Shown piece after piece: positions 1-6,598 of a stretch of DNA of 11,077 bases. The stretch spans positions 18,021 through 29,097 of the forward strand of contig MFLZ01000010.1 of the NCBI GenBank assembly GCA_001781685.1. Reading direction: 5' to 3'. The stretch's first letter is position 1, and the number at the start of each line of letters is the position of its first letter. The notes beneath the pieces are model-generated. The model saw nothing but the letters and a program-made list of their open reading frames with translations, was not told the DNA's origin and searched no databases. A program made the position numbers and the translations under genes. The DNA is from Candidatus Kaiserbacteria bacterium RIFCSPLOWO2_01_FULL_54_13. Its GTDB lineage: Bacteria; Patescibacteriota; Minisyncoccia; Phycocordibacterales; UBA2100.

Positions 1-583
1 AGAGCCACGGATTGTCGGGAAAAAACGAAAGGCCACGCGCAGTCGCGACAACGGCTTCATGTGCCCTCTCGGCCTTCAAGAGCACCCACGCGTAATCATT
101 GAGAGCGGCCCAGTTGGTCGGGTGTGATGAGAGAAAAACCTGATAGTCGCGAGCGGAGGCTTCGTACTCACCCATGTATCCCTCAATGAGCGCTTTGACG
201 TAGTACGAACTGATAGTTGCACCGGGATGATAGCGTATCTGGATTTCGATGAGGCGTAGCGCGCGAGCAAAATCGCCCTGCAAAAACGCGATGCGCGCGA
301 GTTGGTGATATGCGAGCGGGTGGTTCGAGTCACGACGGAGCGTCTCTTTGAAAAAGTACAGCGCACGCTCGAGGTCATACGAGACGGAATACTGAGAGCC
401 AAAGTGCCGCTCGCCATACGAATAGGAGCGCTCCGCCGTGGGCATTAAGAAGAGAGACAGGTCTTCCTGTAACCTCACGAGTATCGGGTTCGCACCGAAC
501 AAAAGGACGCCTGCAAGGCCCACAGCTACAAGTCCCAACACAGATTCTCGCGGGAACATACTAATACCGCCCGGAGGATACAT
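1..583 (-). CDS. Membrane-anchored TPR protein, cassette A (3' end outside window)
   Basis: The reading frame is open from an ATG at 583 to the window edge, giving 194 codons with the C-terminus missing. The N-terminus has a hydrophobic segment (about residues 15-30, 'VLGLVAVGLAGVLLFGA'), so it is probably membrane-anchored. Helical TPR-like repeats follow: 'YGERHFGS', then 'RALYFFKETLRRDSNHPLAY', then 'GYMGEYEASARDYQVFL' and 'NWAALNDYAWVLLKAE', ending at 'FFPDNPW'. The same landmarks occur in the same order in the protein at 8287-9093, so the two are clear paralogues. The start at 583 leaves 5 nt after the stop of the upstream gene and places 'YGERHF' at residue 56, against 54 in the paralogue; an ATG at 559 is the alternative. 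It is the third gene of cassette A. TPR proteins usually bind partners; nothing here shows an enzymatic role. Confidence 0.85.
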   Translation of the reverse strand, partial: MYPPGGISMFPRESVLGLVAVGLAGVLLFGANPILVRLQEDLSLFLMPTAERSYSYGERHFGSQYSVSYDLERALYFFKETLRRDSNHPLAYHQLARIAFLQGDFARALRLIEIQIRYHPGATISSYYVKALIEGYMGEYEASARDYQVFLSSHPTNWAALNDYAWVLLKAERAHEAVVATARGLSFFPDNPWL

Positions 584-588
584 GACGG

Positions 589-1758
589 CTACGATCCAAA
601 ATCACTCTCCTGCCAGCCAAGAGACAACAAGAGGTTTCTGAATTCTGATGAAAGCACGCCAAACCGCACATAGCGTCTCCATTCCCTGAGACGCGCGGAA
701 TTGCTCTGCCGTCCTTCCTCCGTGTCTGCGCCAAGAGCCTGCAGATGCTCGAGATAGATGCTGTGGGTGTCCGGATATGCACGCAAGATTTCTGCAGCCC
801 CCCTTAAGTGAGTGCGCGCTTCTTCTTCGGTCCCGTACACATCCGGCTCGGTAAGTATGAATCTGGTGTATGAGATATGCGCATCGAGAGCTGGCCTTGA
901 AACTAGCGCGTAGCGATCACCTTGCGGATTCCTGCGCTCGTCGTACATTCTGAACACCTCTGCGAAAGCCGCCCGCGATCGGGCTGTATAAGACGCGTCG
1001 GTTAGGGAAACCGCGCCGAGTAGGAACCCTTTCCAATAATAAAACCTCGGTTCGACGGTAATCGCGAACGGCGAGTATGCGATGTTCGGCCGCTCTTGCT
1101 GAAATACCGTTTCGGCTTCTCCCACCAACTGAAGTATGGTTTGCGCATGCTCGCGGTTCGCTTGGCGGGCATCCGAGCTCAGCGCGGGCGAAGTATATGA
1201 GTTCAGAATTTTTCCCGCATGCCACCGAGCAATGTTAACCAGTACATCGGGGGTAGGATACAACGTGCGGGAGAATTCCGCCAACTTCCTTAAAGTGAGA
1301 GCCCTATCGCCCGGAACCGCATACGCGCGAAACGGTTCATTGGTGAACACTTCGTCAAATAGATACTGCTCTGGAATAGCCTCGAGTGCAAGCGCAAGAC
1401 GGTTGACTGCGTAGGCTTTCAGATGCGGCTCCTCAGCGGTCTCGAAGTCATCGAGAATCGCCCTAACGAGTGCGATTCTATCCTCTTGCGACCCAGCCTG
1501 GAACATGGCCAGGGACTGCTCAAGGGCGCGCGCGGAAAAATACTGTGGATTTGAGGGTCCGCTCTTCGTGATGCGTTGTGCGCCCTCAAACGCGCGAGCG
1601 TAGTCTCCCCGCCACGAAGCATATACAGCTTCGGACATCTTCTCCAGCGAGTCCTTTCCCAGAGATAGAGTGGGCCCGAAATAATAGTAGAAAACAACGC
1701 CGCCTCCAATCACCAATAGCGCCGCCGCCAACAGGAACAGGTTCTTTGAGGTGTGCAT
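589..1758 (-). CDS. Membrane-anchored helical-repeat protein, cassette A
   Basis: This 389-residue protein has one N-terminal transmembrane helix (about residues 7-27, 'LFLLAAALLVIGGGVVFYYY'). The rest is a predicted all-helical, probably extracytoplasmic region of TPR-like character. I do not recognise a named family. It is a distant paralogue of the protein at 9101-10222: both have a landmark near the first third ('FDEVFTNEPF' at 134-143, 'TRDVFKDEPY' in the other) and a shared C-terminal signature ('EFRNLLLSLGWQESDFGS' against 'KFKEFLASLGWTEDDF'). It starts 21 nt after the stop of the candidate precursor peptide and its stop is 5 nt before the TPR gene, so the three are probably one transcript. 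No Shine-Dalgarno sequence is evident. A role in docking, export or immunity for the peptide is inference from context only. Confidence 0.85.
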   Translation of the reverse strand: MHTSKNLFLLAAALLVIGGGVVFYYYFGPTLSLGKDSLEKMSEAVYASWRGDYARAFEGAQRITKSGPSNPQYFSARALEQSLAMFQAGSQEDRIALVRAILDDFETAEEPHLKAYAVNRLALALEAIPEQYLFDEVFTNEPFRAYAVPGDRALTLRKLAEFSRTLYPTPDVLVNIARWHAGKILNSYTSPALSSDARQANREHAQTILQLVGEAETVFQQERPNIAYSPFAITVEPRFYYWKGFLLGAVSLTDASYTARSRAAFAEVFRMYDERRNPQGDRYALVSRPALDAHISYTRFILTEPDVYGTEEEARTHLRGAAEILRAYPDTHSIYLEHLQALGADTEEGRQSNSARLREWRRYVRFGVLSSEFRNLLLSLGWQESDFGS

Positions 1759-1779
1759 AAAACTGAATGTCCTCTACGC

Positions 1780-2163
1780 TCAGCCGTTGCCAGCGCCGGC
1801 GCAGCCGCCGCCGCAGTCGCCGCCGCAGTCGCCGGTATCGCTGCAGCCGCCTGCGCCGGAGCAGTCGCCGCCATTCCCTGCGCAGCCGGAGCAGCTGGCA
1901 GAATCGCCTCCGCCGCCGCAGGCGGGAGAGTCGCCGCCGCCGCCACCTTGTTCGCAACTATAGCCGGTGTCACACCCTTTCGGAGCATCGGCGTGCGCTA
2001 TGCCGGAGCCGAAGTACCCCGCGCTGTCCTGAAATATGCGTGGTGCGGAAGCGAAGAGGAGCGCGAGAAAACCGACAACCAATAGAAGAAGGCCCGATAC
2101 CCTCTTCAGAATAGATTGTGTCGCTTGCACGGATTTTTGAATCGCTACCATACTAACATTCAT
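1780..2163 (-). CDS. Candidate RiPP precursor with membrane leader and Cys/Gly/Ser-rich core (peptide A)
   Basis: This 127-residue peptide has three parts. Residues 1-22 are basic and amphipathic. Residues 23-40 form a strongly hydrophobic helix ('SGLLLLVVGFLALLFASA'). From residue 60 there is a low-complexity tail rich in Gly, Cys, Ser and Asp, with ten cysteines at 64, 70, 82, 91, 94, 101, 107, 113, 117 and 121. The motif 'AHAD' (56-59) immediately precedes the tail and recurs at the same place in peptide B. The tail composition (GGC, GDC, SGC, polyglycine) resembles the microcin B17 precursor McbA, whose Cys and Ser residues become thiazoles and oxazoles. The gene lies divergently next to a YcaO and SagB pair, the enzymes expected to act on it. 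ATG 2163 overlaps a TATAAT box, so the second ATG (2151) may be the true start. Alternatively it is a structural glycine-rich membrane protein. Confidence 0.75.
   Translation of the reverse strand: MNVSMVAIQKSVQATQSILKRVSGLLLLVVGFLALLFASAPRIFQDSAGYFGSGIAHADAPKGCDTGYSCEQGGGGGDSPACGGGGDSASCSGCAGNGGDCSGAGGCSDTGDCGGDCGGGCAGAGNG
1807..1834. repeat. 12-bp tandem repeat within peptide A core
   Basis: The unit gccgccgcagtc occurs at 1807-1818 and again at 1819-1830, followed by a partial third copy (gccg). On the minus strand it encodes the repeated 'GDCG' of the peptide tail. The surrounding core DNA is also built from GCC/GCA-like triplets, so the core could expand or contract by slippage without a frameshift. 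Confidence 0.7.
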
Positions 2164-2167
2164 TATA
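2162..2167 (-). promoter_or_regulatory. Putative -10 box for peptide A / cassette A
   Basis: A perfect TATAAT on the minus strand overlaps the first ATG of peptide A (2163-2161). Transcription from it would start near 2154-2156, just upstream of the second ATG at 2151. This suggests a leaderless or near-leaderless mRNA starting at that codon. No good -35 hexamer is seen at 16-18 bp. Confidence 0.4.
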
Positions 2168-2217
2168 CATCGAACTCACGAAGGCACAGACTCCATGTGG
2201 AAAAGCCAGACCGATAC

Positions 2218-2223
2218 CATAAT
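2218..2223 (+). promoter_or_regulatory. Putative -10 box for the YcaO operon
   Basis: CATAAT lies about 8 nt before the ATG at 2232, so initiation would fall almost on that codon, again compatible with leaderless translation. With the minus-strand box at 2162-2167 it makes the roughly 70-bp gap a divergent control region for precursor and enzyme genes. No convincing -35 is visible. Confidence 0.3.
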
Positions 2224-2231
2224 GTTTGACC

Positions 2232-3725
2232 ATGCGCAACTGCGACTGGTATCATGCGCCGATGTTGCGTGATGTTTTGCCGTTTCTCTCGCTCCTGAAG
2301 CAAGCGTCGCGGGACTCCTTGAGTAGGCGGGCCATCTTTGCATTCGTCGACTTCTTGGAGAGAAAGTGGGGGGTCCAGGTGGTATACCCCGCCGAACACG
2401 TGCCCTTCGGAAGATCAGACCTGATTGATGCGTTCGAGGTAGCGCGTACTCTAAAAGGACACGGGGTGATTACGGAATTCAACCCTGTCCCGAACCAACC
2501 CGACGAGCCTCCTCTCCATTATTGGAGTGTCATCTGTAACGACGCGATGAAACATAGAGCAGGAGGCATGAGCGCAAAGCACGATCGCGACGCTCTGCTA
2601 GCCGCGCTCGCAGAAGCTCTCGAGCGCCTTGTTTGGTTCCAGGAAACCGACTATTTCCTCTCACCTGTAAACGCTAAAGCAGAAGAAATATCCAAAAGAG
2701 GTGCATATATCGCGCCAGAGCGTTTTGCGGGCTTTTCCGCGCGCCAGCGTGAACATAACGCCGCGCTCACCCTTGAAAAGGACACGTCATACCTTTGGAT
2801 TCGGGCCCTCTCGTTGACAAATGCGGAACCGGTATATGTCCCAGCTCAGATTGTAAGCAATGCGCACTTTGCGCGCGCGAGAAAATCCGGTAGCGCGCAG
2901 GGCGAGCCTGTAATTCGCGTATCCATAACGACAGGGCTTGCCACATGGCCAACGCGCACGCAAGCTGTGTTGTCCGGCGCCCTCGAAGTCATCGAGCGGG
3001 ATGCCTTCATGATCACGTGGCTCAACCAGCTGTCGCTCCCGCGCATAGACTTGAGCGCCGTAATAGCGCAGAGTCTCTCCTTACAGGAGCTACTCGCACG
3101 CTGCGCGCGATACCGGTTGAAGATAGAGGCTATACAGTTGATTACCGATGCACCCGCACACGCCGTCTGTGCAGTGGTGGAAGACCCGACGGGACATGCT
3201 CCTCGCTTCGCGGTCGGTCTCAAAGCGCACAGAAACCTCGCTCACGCAGTCGAAGAGGCGATCCTTGAGGCGCTTAGAGGAAGAAGGGGTGCGCGCTCCA
3301 TGCAAAAGAATCCGCCGCAAAACTGGAGGCCAGAAAAGACAACTCCGGAAATAGGGCACCGCGACCGCCTTTTGTATTGGATGCAAGGTGAACAGCATAA
3401 GGAGCTGGAGTTTCTCGTCGCAGGACCCGTCGAAACACCGGCAGAGGCGACATGGGAGAGTGATACTTCCGAAGAGCATCTGAGTCGCATTGTCAACTGG
3501 TGCAAGAAAAAAAGGTACGAATTTGCTTCAGTTGATTTGGGAAGGTCGAAGAGAAATCCGCTTCCGTGGAGCATCGAGATGGTCGTAATTCCAGAATTGC
3601 ATCCGATGCACCAGAACGAGCGATTTCAGTACCTCGATAGCGCGCGCTTGCGCGAAGTTCCCGCATTATTTGGGTACGACGCCCGAACGGAAGCCTTCTC
3701 GGTGCACCCGCAACCGTTCTCTTAA
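2232..3725 (+). CDS. YcaO-family cyclodehydratase-like enzyme (TOMM-type)
   Basis: This 497-residue protein is a YcaO-family, ATP-using enzyme. TOMM YcaOs activate peptide backbone amides so that Cys, Ser or Thr side chains cyclise to azolines. Visible landmarks are 'AKHDRDALLAALAEALERL' (115-133, the ATP-site helix), 'SITTGLATWPTRTQAVLSGA' (231-250) running into 'LEVIERDAFMITW' (251-263), 'AHAVEEAILEALRG' (337-350), and a short Pro-containing C-terminus 'HPQPFS'. That ending recalls the PxP-type tails of azoline-forming YcaOs. About 100 N-terminal residues precede the first motif, too short for a fused E1-like domain. The start is uncertain: TTG 2226, ATG 2232 and ATG 2262 are all in frame, none with a good ribosome site; 2232 is preferred because of the -10 box upstream. 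The next gene starts 5 nt after its stop. Thioamidation is the main alternative activity. Confidence 0.88.
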   Translation: MRNCDWYHAPMLRDVLPFLSLLKQASRDSLSRRAIFAFVDFLERKWGVQVVYPAEHVPFGRSDLIDAFEVARTLKGHGVITEFNPVPNQPDEPPLHYWSVICNDAMKHRAGGMSAKHDRDALLAALAEALERLVWFQETDYFLSPVNAKAEEISKRGAYIAPERFAGFSARQREHNAALTLEKDTSYLWIRALSLTNAEPVYVPAQIVSNAHFARARKSGSAQGEPVIRVSITTGLATWPTRTQAVLSGALEVIERDAFMITWLNQLSLPRIDLSAVIAQSLSLQELLARCARYRLKIEAIQLITDAPAHAVCAVVEDPTGHAPRFAVGLKAHRNLAHAVEEAILEALRGRRGARSMQKNPPQNWRPEKTTPEIGHRDRLLYWMQGEQHKELEFLVAGPVETPAEATWESDTSEEHLSRIVNWCKKKRYEFASVDLGRSKRNPLPWSIEMVVIPELHPMHQNERFQYLDSARLREVPALFGYDARTEAFSVHPQPFS

Positions 3726-3730
3726 AACGT

Positions 3731-4489
3731 ATGCTGTCGCGTCTGCCTTTCCGAATACACAGCGATTTGCGCATGGTCCGGCGCACGCGAAGGGGCGCAA
3801 CGCTCCCGCCCGATAAGGTCCCCCGCGGACTCCACAAAGAGTATATGAGGATGCCCCGGATAAAACTTCCGGAGCCGGAGCCGCTTTCAGATACCCTGGA
3901 TGCCGTGATCGGGAAGCGTGCCTCGTGTCGGGTGGGCAGCTTCCAAGAGACTTTCTCGATCGGTGAACTTGGAACACTTCTTGGACATGCTCTGCGCGTA
4001 CGAGACGATGGGCGGCGAAACTACCCTTCCGGAGGGGCTCTGTTTCCAATCGAGACATACCTCGTTGGCAACGTGCTCGAAGGGTATGCGCCGGGTGTTT
4101 TTCACTACCATCCCACGGCGCATGCGCTCGAGTTTTTGTGGGAACTGCCGCCTGATTTTGATATGGAAAACGTGCTTCGCTCGCCGAACCCCCGCGCCCC
4201 CTTCTCATCCGCGCTTATAGTATTCACGAGCGTATGGGATCGGGCTTCCGCAAAATACGGCGATTTCAGCTACATCATCGGACTCCTAGAAGCGGGGCAT
4301 ATGTCGCAGAATGTCCTACTAGTGTCTGCCTCATTAGACCTCTGTACGTGTCCCATGGCTGGCTTCAACGACGAGCTATTGACGAACCTGCTTGATATTG
4401 ACGAAGGATATGAGCAGCCCGTGCATACTATTACTCTTTGCAGAAAGGGAGCTTCGGACGTGGACGCTTCCGACGGAGAAGAAGCGTAA
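3731..4489 (+). CDS. SagB/McbC-type FMN-dependent azoline dehydrogenase
   Basis: This 252-residue nitroreductase-fold protein is of the SagB-type dehydrogenase family, which oxidises azolines to aromatic azoles using FMN. Landmarks in order are 'KRASCR' (62-67), 'YPSGGALFPIETY' (98-110), 'GVFHYHPTAHALEFLW' (122-137), 'KYGDFSYIIGLLEAGHMSQN' (175-194) and 'GFNDELLTNLLDID' (211-224). The Lys-Tyr pair (175/176) matches the pair known to matter in azoline dehydrogenases such as McbC. About 50 N-terminal residues, rich in Arg and Pro, precede the domain, and an acidic tail ('DVDASDGEEA') follows it. It begins 5 nt after the YcaO stop, so co-expression is likely. A second, diverged member of the family is encoded at 10619-11077 on the other strand. 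Confidence 0.9.
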   Translation: MLSRLPFRIHSDLRMVRRTRRGATLPPDKVPRGLHKEYMRMPRIKLPEPEPLSDTLDAVIGKRASCRVGSFQETFSIGELGTLLGHALRVRDDGRRNYPSGGALFPIETYLVGNVLEGYAPGVFHYHPTAHALEFLWELPPDFDMENVLRSPNPRAPFSSALIVFTSVWDRASAKYGDFSYIIGLLEAGHMSQNVLLVSASLDLCTCPMAGFNDELLTNLLDIDEGYEQPVHTITLCRKGASDVDASDGEEA

Positions 4490-4500
4490 GGAAGCTTCGT

Positions 4501-6141
4501 ATGCCAACACTGGAAGAATTTGCGAGACTAATTAAAGAGCGGGCATTTATCGAATCGGACAAGACGAGATTTGCCCTCGTCTCGGAACGACTCGCGGGAC
4601 CAGGGCAGTGGCTCTTCGACTTCCGATCCGTTATTCTCGAACCGCGATGGCTCGACTTTGTTGCCGAAGCATTTTGGAAACGCTTCGCCGACAAATACCC
4701 TTTTCAGGTCGGAGGAGCAGAGACTCTGGGGATCGCCCTGGTCGCAGCGATCGTTATGAAGGGTGTCGAACACGGAACGCCGGTCAATGGCTTTTTCATC
4801 CGAAAGTCACGGAAACGAACGGGGCTCATGAAAAATATCGAGGGCTTTCTCAACGAACATCCGATCATTCTAGTGGACGACATCGTGAACAGCGGCCGTA
4901 CGTTTGAAAAACAGATTGTTGAACTCACAGACAGAAAAAAACGGGTGAGCGATCTTTTCACGATTCTTGCCTTCCGCGACGCATCAGCATATACACTCGC
5001 GAGAAAAAGAAACGTTGTGTTGCACTCCCTCTTCACGCTGCCCGATTTTGGTCTGAAATCACTCTCTTCCACGCCGCAAAGATCCCCTAGGCGGGAACTC
5101 GAGATAGTGTGGCATTTTCAAGCAGGAAGTCCCTCTTTCAACATCGTAGTGCAGAAATCAGCTCCCGTTATTGACGAAACGTGTGTGTACTTCGGCGACG
5201 ACGCGGGCACGTTTCGTGCACTCGACCAGCAAACAGGAGAAGTGCGCTGGTCTTACGAGATTGAGAAACATCCCCGTGATAAGGGTATCTTCTCGTCCCC
5301 GGCACTGTATCACGGTTGCGTATATTTCGGTGGATACGACGGAAATGTATATTCCCTTAGTACGCGGGATGGAGCACTACGATGGAAATTCTCCGACGCA
5401 GATTGGATTGGCTCTTCACCTTCGCTTGCGCCGGATCTGGGATATCTATTCATAGGCCTTGAATTCGGACTGTGGAAAAAACGCGGGGGCATTGTCGCGC
5501 TCGACATGTCGAACGGAAATAAAATCTGGAGCGCGGTCACGGAAGAGCTTACCCACTGCTCCCCGCTCTATATTAAAGAAGAGCGGGCCGTCGCGATCGG
5601 GAGTAACGACTCGATTGCATATTTGTACGACTCTAAAACGGGCGCGGAGCGCTGGCGGTTCAGCGCAGCAGGAAACTTCAAGACGAAGCCCGCGTATGAC
5701 CCGCTCCGCCGTCTCATTCTTTTCGGCTCGATGGACGGCAATACGTACGCCTTGCGCGCGTCAGACGGACGACCAATCTACTCTTTCCCTGCTGGAGCGG
5801 GGATCTATTCTACCCCTCTCGTACATGACGACGTGTTCTATGTGGCTTCATTGGACAAATCGCTCTATGCCGTCGAGCTCGACACCGGGAAGCTCCTCTG
5901 GGAGTTTCAGACTGCTGGACGTATATTTGCCTCCCCAATTCTTGCCGATAATTCGCTCTGGATCGGCTCAAACGACGGACGACTCTACGAACTCGATCCG
6001 AAAGGCGGATCTCTCCGAAGTTCCTTCCAAGTAAGCGAGCGGATCGTCAATGCAGTTGCGTACAATGAAAAAAGTGGACATTTATTTCTGCCCACCCACG
6101 CAAATGAAATATATTGCTTAAAAGAAAAAGAACAAACATAA
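4501..6141 (+). CDS. Phosphoribosyltransferase-like domain fused to PQQ-type beta-propeller
   Basis: This 546-residue protein has two parts. Residues about 25-190 resemble orotate phosphoribosyltransferase: 'VGGAETLGIALVAAI' (70-84), 'GFFIRKSRKRTGLMKNIEG' (97-115) and the PRPP-binding signature 'PIILVDDIVNSGRTF' (121-135). Residues about 200-546 are a beta-propeller of PQQ/BamB-like repeats, with about seven copies of 'G.vyaLd..tG...W.f', for example 'GTFRALDQQTGEVRW', 'KSLYAVELDTGKLLWEF' and 'DGRLYELDPKGGSL'. There is no signal peptide, so it should be cytoplasmic, unlike most such propellers. ATG 4501 is chosen over the upstream in-frame start at 4438: it follows the SagB stop by 11 nt, has an AAGGA about 8 nt upstream and begins a plausible domain. 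It is the third gene of the YcaO operon. Peptide recognition, scaffolding or a phosphoribosyl tailoring step are all possible. Confidence 0.88.
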   Translation: MPTLEEFARLIKERAFIESDKTRFALVSERLAGPGQWLFDFRSVILEPRWLDFVAEAFWKRFADKYPFQVGGAETLGIALVAAIVMKGVEHGTPVNGFFIRKSRKRTGLMKNIEGFLNEHPIILVDDIVNSGRTFEKQIVELTDRKKRVSDLFTILAFRDASAYTLARKRNVVLHSLFTLPDFGLKSLSSTPQRSPRRELEIVWHFQAGSPSFNIVVQKSAPVIDETCVYFGDDAGTFRALDQQTGEVRWSYEIEKHPRDKGIFSSPALYHGCVYFGGYDGNVYSLSTRDGALRWKFSDADWIGSSPSLAPDLGYLFIGLEFGLWKKRGGIVALDMSNGNKIWSAVTEELTHCSPLYIKEERAVAIGSNDSIAYLYDSKTGAERWRFSAAGNFKTKPAYDPLRRLILFGSMDGNTYALRASDGRPIYSFPAGAGIYSTPLVHDDVFYVASLDKSLYAVELDTGKLLWEFQTAGRIFASPILADNSLWIGSNDGRLYELDPKGGSLRSSFQVSERIVNAVAYNEKSGHLFLPTHANEIYCLKEKEQT

Positions 6142-6157
6142 ACACTGAAAACAGGTG

Positions 6158-6183
6158 GCCCAGCGCATGCGACTGCGCTGGGC
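6158..6183 (-). terminator. Hairpin, probable terminator of the small secreted-protein gene
   Basis: A perfect 10-bp stem (GCCCAGCGCA / TGCGCTGGGC) with a 6-nt loop lies 17 nt past the stop at 6201. On the minus strand a short TTTT begins about 7 nt after the stem, a weak U-tract. It also sits 16 nt after the plus-strand operon's stop, but on that strand no T-run follows. Confidence 0.45.
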
Positions 6184-6200
6184 ACGAAATCCGCATGGGC

Positions 6201-6431
6201 TTACTGTTGCCGCGTGCCGGTGGCGATGCAATCGTTGAATCGCATCGCCTGTCCTTCCGAGTATCGCCACCGGTTGGTCTGGGGGTCGCACGAGCCCCCG
6301 ACCTTCACAGCGCATTGCGCCTGTAGGTTGCTGCACGGCTTCCCCTTCTTGGTCTGCTGGGCCTGGGCCGTACCCAGGGACAGCAGCAGCGTGGCAGTGG
6401 ATGCCGCCAAGAAAATCATTGCAGTCCTCAT
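6201..6431 (-). CDS. Small secreted four-Cys protein, alphaproteobacterial type
   Basis: This 76-residue protein has a classical signal peptide ('MRTAMIFLAASTATLLLSLG', cleavage likely after 'TAQA' at 21-24). A short mature domain follows with cysteines at 33, 40, 48 and 68 ('GKPCSNLQAQCAV', 'GGSCDPQTNRWRY', 'FNDC'), fitting two disulfides. From memory, small proteins with a 'CSNLQAQCAV..GG.CDP.T..W.Y' core are common in Bradyrhizobium-like alphaproteobacteria, with no known function. ATG 6431 is preferred over the longer frame from 6506 because AAGGAGGG lies 4-5 nt upstream and the signal peptide begins there. It stands alone in the gap between two convergent operons, with its own TATAAT and hairpin. 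The strong ribosome site and GC-rich codons differ from its neighbours, so recent transfer or an assembly join is possible. Confidence 0.75.
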   Translation of the reverse strand: MRTAMIFLAASTATLLLSLGTAQAQQTKKGKPCSNLQAQCAVKVGGSCDPQTNRWRYSEGQAMRFNDCIATGTRQQ

Positions 6432-6435
6432 CGTT

Positions 6436-6443
6436 CCCTCCTT
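6436..6443 (-). promoter_or_regulatory. Strong Shine-Dalgarno site
   Basis: AAGGAGGG ends 4 nt before ATG 6431. It decides the start of the small secreted protein and is the only strong ribosome site I see in the window. Confidence 0.8.
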
Positions 6444-6452
6444 AATCGCCTG

Positions 6453-6471
6453 CCGCAGAAACAGTCTGCGG
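6453..6471 (-). other. Stem-loop in the leader of the small secreted-protein gene
   Basis: A 7-bp perfect stem (CCGCAGA / TCTGCGG) with a 5-nt loop lies between the TATAAT box and the ribosome site. No T-run follows, so it is not an obvious terminator. It could affect mRNA stability or translation. Confidence 0.35.
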
Positions 6472-6497
6472 ATCAGGACTACCCGAAATCTTGCAGC

Positions 6498-6503
6498 ATT
6501 ATA
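6498..6503 (-). promoter_or_regulatory. Putative -10 box for the small secreted-protein gene
   Basis: TATAAT on the minus strand predicts a start near 6491 and a leader of about 60 nt. Just upstream, ACGTTTGT is repeated directly (CAACGTTTGTTGACGACGTTTG), a possible regulator site. The best -35 match (TTGCCA) is at an over-long 20-bp spacing. The rest of 6432-6598 shows no gene. Confidence 0.4.
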
Positions 6504-6598
6504 CAAACGTCGTCAACAAACGTTGGCAATTCGAGCTCTCTTGTCTCACAACCAAATCCGTAGATCATCATGGAGCAGGCCAGAGATTAAGAGAGGTC

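Noticed and set aside
438..641. Plus-strand frame over the start of the cassette A TPR gene.
   Set aside because: Opposite to two genes supported by paralogues; composition shows no domain or signal.
1807..1940. Repeats in the GC-rich region considered as a CRISPR array.
   Set aside because: The repeats are short, contiguous, without spacers, and are explained by coding for Gly/Cys-rich sequence.
1767..2114. Arg-rich, Ala-rich and Pro-rich open frames opposite the peptide A core.
   Set aside because: They are low-complexity antisense readings of a GC-rich triplet repeat, with no start signal and no plausible protein features.
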